The notes under the pieces are model-generated. The model did no database searches. It was not told where the DNA came from and was given only the letters and a program-made list of their open reading frames with translations. Both the position numbers and the translations under genes were made by a program. This document shows, in pieces, positions 6,508 to 7,550 of a DNA stretch of 7,550 nucleotides. Within the stretch, counting starts at the first letter, position 1; the number at the start of each line of letters is the position of its first letter. The DNA is from Chloroflexi bacterium UBA4733 (GTDB lineage: Bacteria; Chloroflexota; UBA4733): the NCBI GenBank assembly GCA_002404055.1, contig DHIZ01000096.1, forward strand, positions 1-7,550, written 5' to 3'.

Positions 6508-6527
6508 GCCGGACGATCTGTTATAAA
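6499..6527 (+). promoter_or_regulatory. Extended -10 promoter for the 95-aa / 218-aa gene pair
   Basis: TTGCGT (6499-6504) and TATAAA (6522-6527) are spaced by 17 bp, and the -10 is preceded by TGT, giving an extended -10 element (TGnTATAAA). The -10 matches five of six consensus bases and the -35 matches three. Transcription would begin near 6534, leaving a leader of about 50 nt before the ATG at 6583. The region just upstream is non-coding, which supports a real promoter. Confidence 0.5.
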
Positions 6528-6567
6528 CCGTTGCGAACCTGAAAGGATTGCTGGTGTGAGAAACCAT

Positions 6568-6575
6568 GGGAGGGG
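6568..6575 (+). promoter_or_regulatory. Ribosome binding site of the 95-aa gene
   Basis: GGGAGGGG lies 7 nt before the ATG at 6583. It decides this start against the much longer open frame, which continues upstream through the beta-propeller gene in another frame. Confidence 0.7.
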
Positions 6576-6582
6576 AACACAG

Positions 6583-6870
6583 ATGGCGCGAACAGCGGTA
6601 GTGCGCAGTGCCTCGCTGGCTCCCAGCGAGGCACTGCTGGCTGATGAATTGGCAGACGCGGTCGCCGACGGCAGTTTTTCCCAGTTGACTCAATTGCTCC
6701 TGCGAGCAGTAGGCGGCCCACTGAAACAGCAAATTGAGGAACTGCGTGCCAGCGGACTTGACCCTCATGAACGGCTTTTTGGCTCCCGGCCAACGCCGGC
6801 GGATACCGATGCGATGATTCAGGACTTTTACGCGCCATCCACCTGGCCCCAGCGTGTGGGGCGAACGTAG
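6583..6870 (+). CDS. Small helical protein of unknown function (95 aa)
   Basis: I do not recognise this protein. It is mostly helical in appearance: SEALLADELADAVADG (residues 15-30), SFSQLTQLLLRAVGGPLKQQIEELRASG (31-58), then PHERLFGSRP, and a final helix-like PADTDAMIQDFYA (72-84). The N-terminal half is acidic and hydrophobic, the tail basic. There is no cysteine, signal peptide or membrane segment. The start is supported by GGGAGGGG 7 nt upstream and by an extended -10 promoter. Its stop is 2 bp before the start of the 218-residue gene, so the two are almost certainly one operon. A small helical protein preceding a larger one recalls toxin-antitoxin, immunity or adaptor arrangements, but no known antitoxin motif is visible. 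Codons 8-19 contain a perfect 15-bp inverted repeat that could control translation. Confidence 0.75.
   Translation: MARTAVVRSASLAPSEALLADELADAVADGSFSQLTQLLLRAVGGPLKQQIEELRASGLDPHERLFGSRPTPADTDAMIQDFYAPSTWPQRVGRT
6605..6637 (+). repeat. Perfect 15-bp inverted repeat (3-nt loop) inside the 95-aa gene
   Basis: GCAGTGCCTCGCTGG (6605-6619) is exactly complementary to CCAGCGAGGCACTGC (6623-6637), leaving only CTC in between. A perfect 15-bp, GC-rich stem with a 3-nt loop is strong enough to fold in mRNA or to extrude in single-stranded DNA. It begins 22 nt downstream of the A of the start codon, within reach of an initiating ribosome. It is not followed by a T-run, so it is not an ordinary terminator. 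A protein-binding operator, a translational brake or an inserted palindromic element are possible readings. Confidence 0.85.
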
Positions 6871-6872
6871 GC

Positions 6873-7529
6873 GTGGCCTGGTATCCGAGGCGAGCTCGCT
6901 TCTACACAGCCGTCAGCGAAGCGGACGAGATACAGCAAGGCGACATATTCTGGGGAGTTCCTACCTTGATCGCCCGCCATCCTGAGATCAATGACCGTTT
7001 TCAGGAGCCAATGGCGTCCCAGCCGACTGCAGAGGGTCTGGACGTGCCTACCAGGTCCCAGGTGTTACACGGTATCGCCGTCCGTGCCGATCCCGTCATC
7101 GTCATGCCGCATACTTGCGATTTCTTTGGGCCAGAGAAAGGCCGGAGGAACCGCGCCCGACTCGTCGCCCGAATCGAACGGCTCACCGACGCCGACATCG
7201 CCGAACCGAGGCTGGTCCGATCCGGCGACGGCTATTACCACACCTTCTTCTTACCTTCTTGGCAGGATGCGGCACGCGATATCGACGACATGATCGTCAA
7301 CTTTCGGTTCATGACCGCTGTCGATGCCGCTTACCTCAGTCGTCGGCGGCGCGTCGCCCGGCTTCACCAGGCCACGGCTCTTGCCCTACGGCGACGGATC
7401 GCCCACTTTTTCACCGACTACGCGCCCGCGCCGGCAGAACTGAGCCTTGCCGACACGTTGGGCGGCCTCATCCGAGATGACCGAACCAGTGTCGATGTCA
7501 ACGTCTATAGAGCGCCGCCAAAAGAGTAA
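6873..7529 (+). CDS. Uncharacterised protein with QGDIF and VIVMPHTCDF motifs (218 aa)
   Basis: No function is assigned. Residues 19-30 read EIQQGDIFWGVP. A hydrophobic strand runs into VIVMPHTCDFFGP (75-87), with His80, Cys82 and Asp83. YYHTFFLPSW (121-130) is followed by IDDMIVNFRFM (137-147), and a basic helix LSRRRRVARLHQATALALRRRIAHFF fills 155-180. I recall a scattered bacterial family of about 200 residues with the same order (QGDIF-like opening, a strand ending in S-[QH]-[TDS]-C-D, and a late arginine helix followed by R.A.FF), often near mobile or accessory genes, but know of no tested function. The Cys-Asp pair after a strand could be catalytic or metal-binding; this is inference. 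The start is GTG at 6873, 2 bp after the preceding stop, with a weak GGGG 11 nt upstream, so coupling to the 95-residue gene is likely. There are no membrane segments. The TAA stop is followed directly by a possible insertion-sequence end. Confidence 0.75.
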   Translation: MAWYPRRARFYTAVSEADEIQQGDIFWGVPTLIARHPEINDRFQEPMASQPTAEGLDVPTRSQVLHGIAVRADPVIVMPHTCDFFGPEKGRRNRARLVARIERLTDADIAEPRLVRSGDGYYHTFFLPSWQDAARDIDDMIVNFRFMTAVDAAYLSRRRRVARLHQATALALRRRIAHFFTDYAPAPAELSLADTLGGLIRDDRTSVDVNVYRAPPKE

Positions 7530-7550
7530 GAGCCTATCCGGAAGGTATTC
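7530..7550. mobile_element. Possible insertion-sequence terminus at the window edge
   Basis: The last bases begin GAGCCTATCCGGAA directly after the TAA stop at 7527-7529. This resembles the terminal inverted repeats of some IS5-family elements as I remember them, which insert next to a TNA or CTAR-like target. Only 21 bases are visible and no transposase is in the window, so this is a suggestion. The same bases contain a short TCCGGA palindrome and could simply be the start of a terminator. Confidence 0.2.

Noticed and set aside
6025..6582. Long upstream extension of the 95-residue gene's frame through the propeller gene
   Set aside because: The upstream part is out of frame with a clear beta-propeller protein and is Pro/Arg/Ala-rich; the promoter and ribosome site lie between them.
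1..7550. CRISPR array, tRNA, rRNA or riboswitch
   Set aside because: No regularly spaced repeats, tRNA-like cloverleaf or conserved rRNA stretches were seen on reading, and no intergenic gap is long enough for a large structured leader.

Overview
The window is high-GC bacterial DNA. Gene style and several protein types (an Uma2-family nuclease, a small AWDAG / LLPFAR protein, an orphan heterodimeric ABC exporter pair) suggest a Chloroflexota-like filamentous or thermophilic bacterium. That placement is an inference from familiarity with such proteins; no rRNA or marker gene is present.

Layout. The left 5.4 kb is read leftward (minus strand). In transcription order it holds two full-length ABC exporter half-transporters (5438-3627 and 3630-1831, joined by a 4-bp ATGA overlap), a short ORF resembling the N-terminal part of a RusA-type Holliday-junction resolvase (1841-1635), a PD-(D/E)XK nuclease-like protein (1631-1023), an Uma2-family PD-(D/E)XK protein (916-323) and a 68-residue protein of unknown function (261-55). 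A strong hairpin at bases 2-21 probably ends this unit. The first four genes overlap or nearly touch, so they look co-transcribed. The last two follow gaps of 106 and 61 bp, and the 68-residue gene seems to have its own promoter.

The right 2.1 kb is read rightward. A five-bladed beta-propeller glycosidase-like protein (5492-6454) diverges from the ABC pair across a 53-bp gap that contains a symmetric -10-like element. A possible weak terminator and a good extended -10 promoter then precede a compact two-gene unit: a 95-residue helical protein (6583-6870) and, 2 bp later, a 218-residue protein with a VIVMPHTCDF motif (6873-7529). Neither has a function I can name. The window ends in bases that may be the tip of an insertion sequence.

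How the parts work together. The two ABC proteins almost certainly form one heterodimeric exporter; its substrate is not evident. The nuclease-fold genes behind it look like accessory genes rather than partners of the transporter. The most unusual items are a perfect 15-bp, 3-nt-loop inverted repeat just inside the 95-residue gene, that two-gene unit itself, and the RusA-like fragment lacking its catalytic half. No CRISPR array, tRNA, rRNA or complete mobile element was seen, and no stretch over 300 bases lacks a gene.
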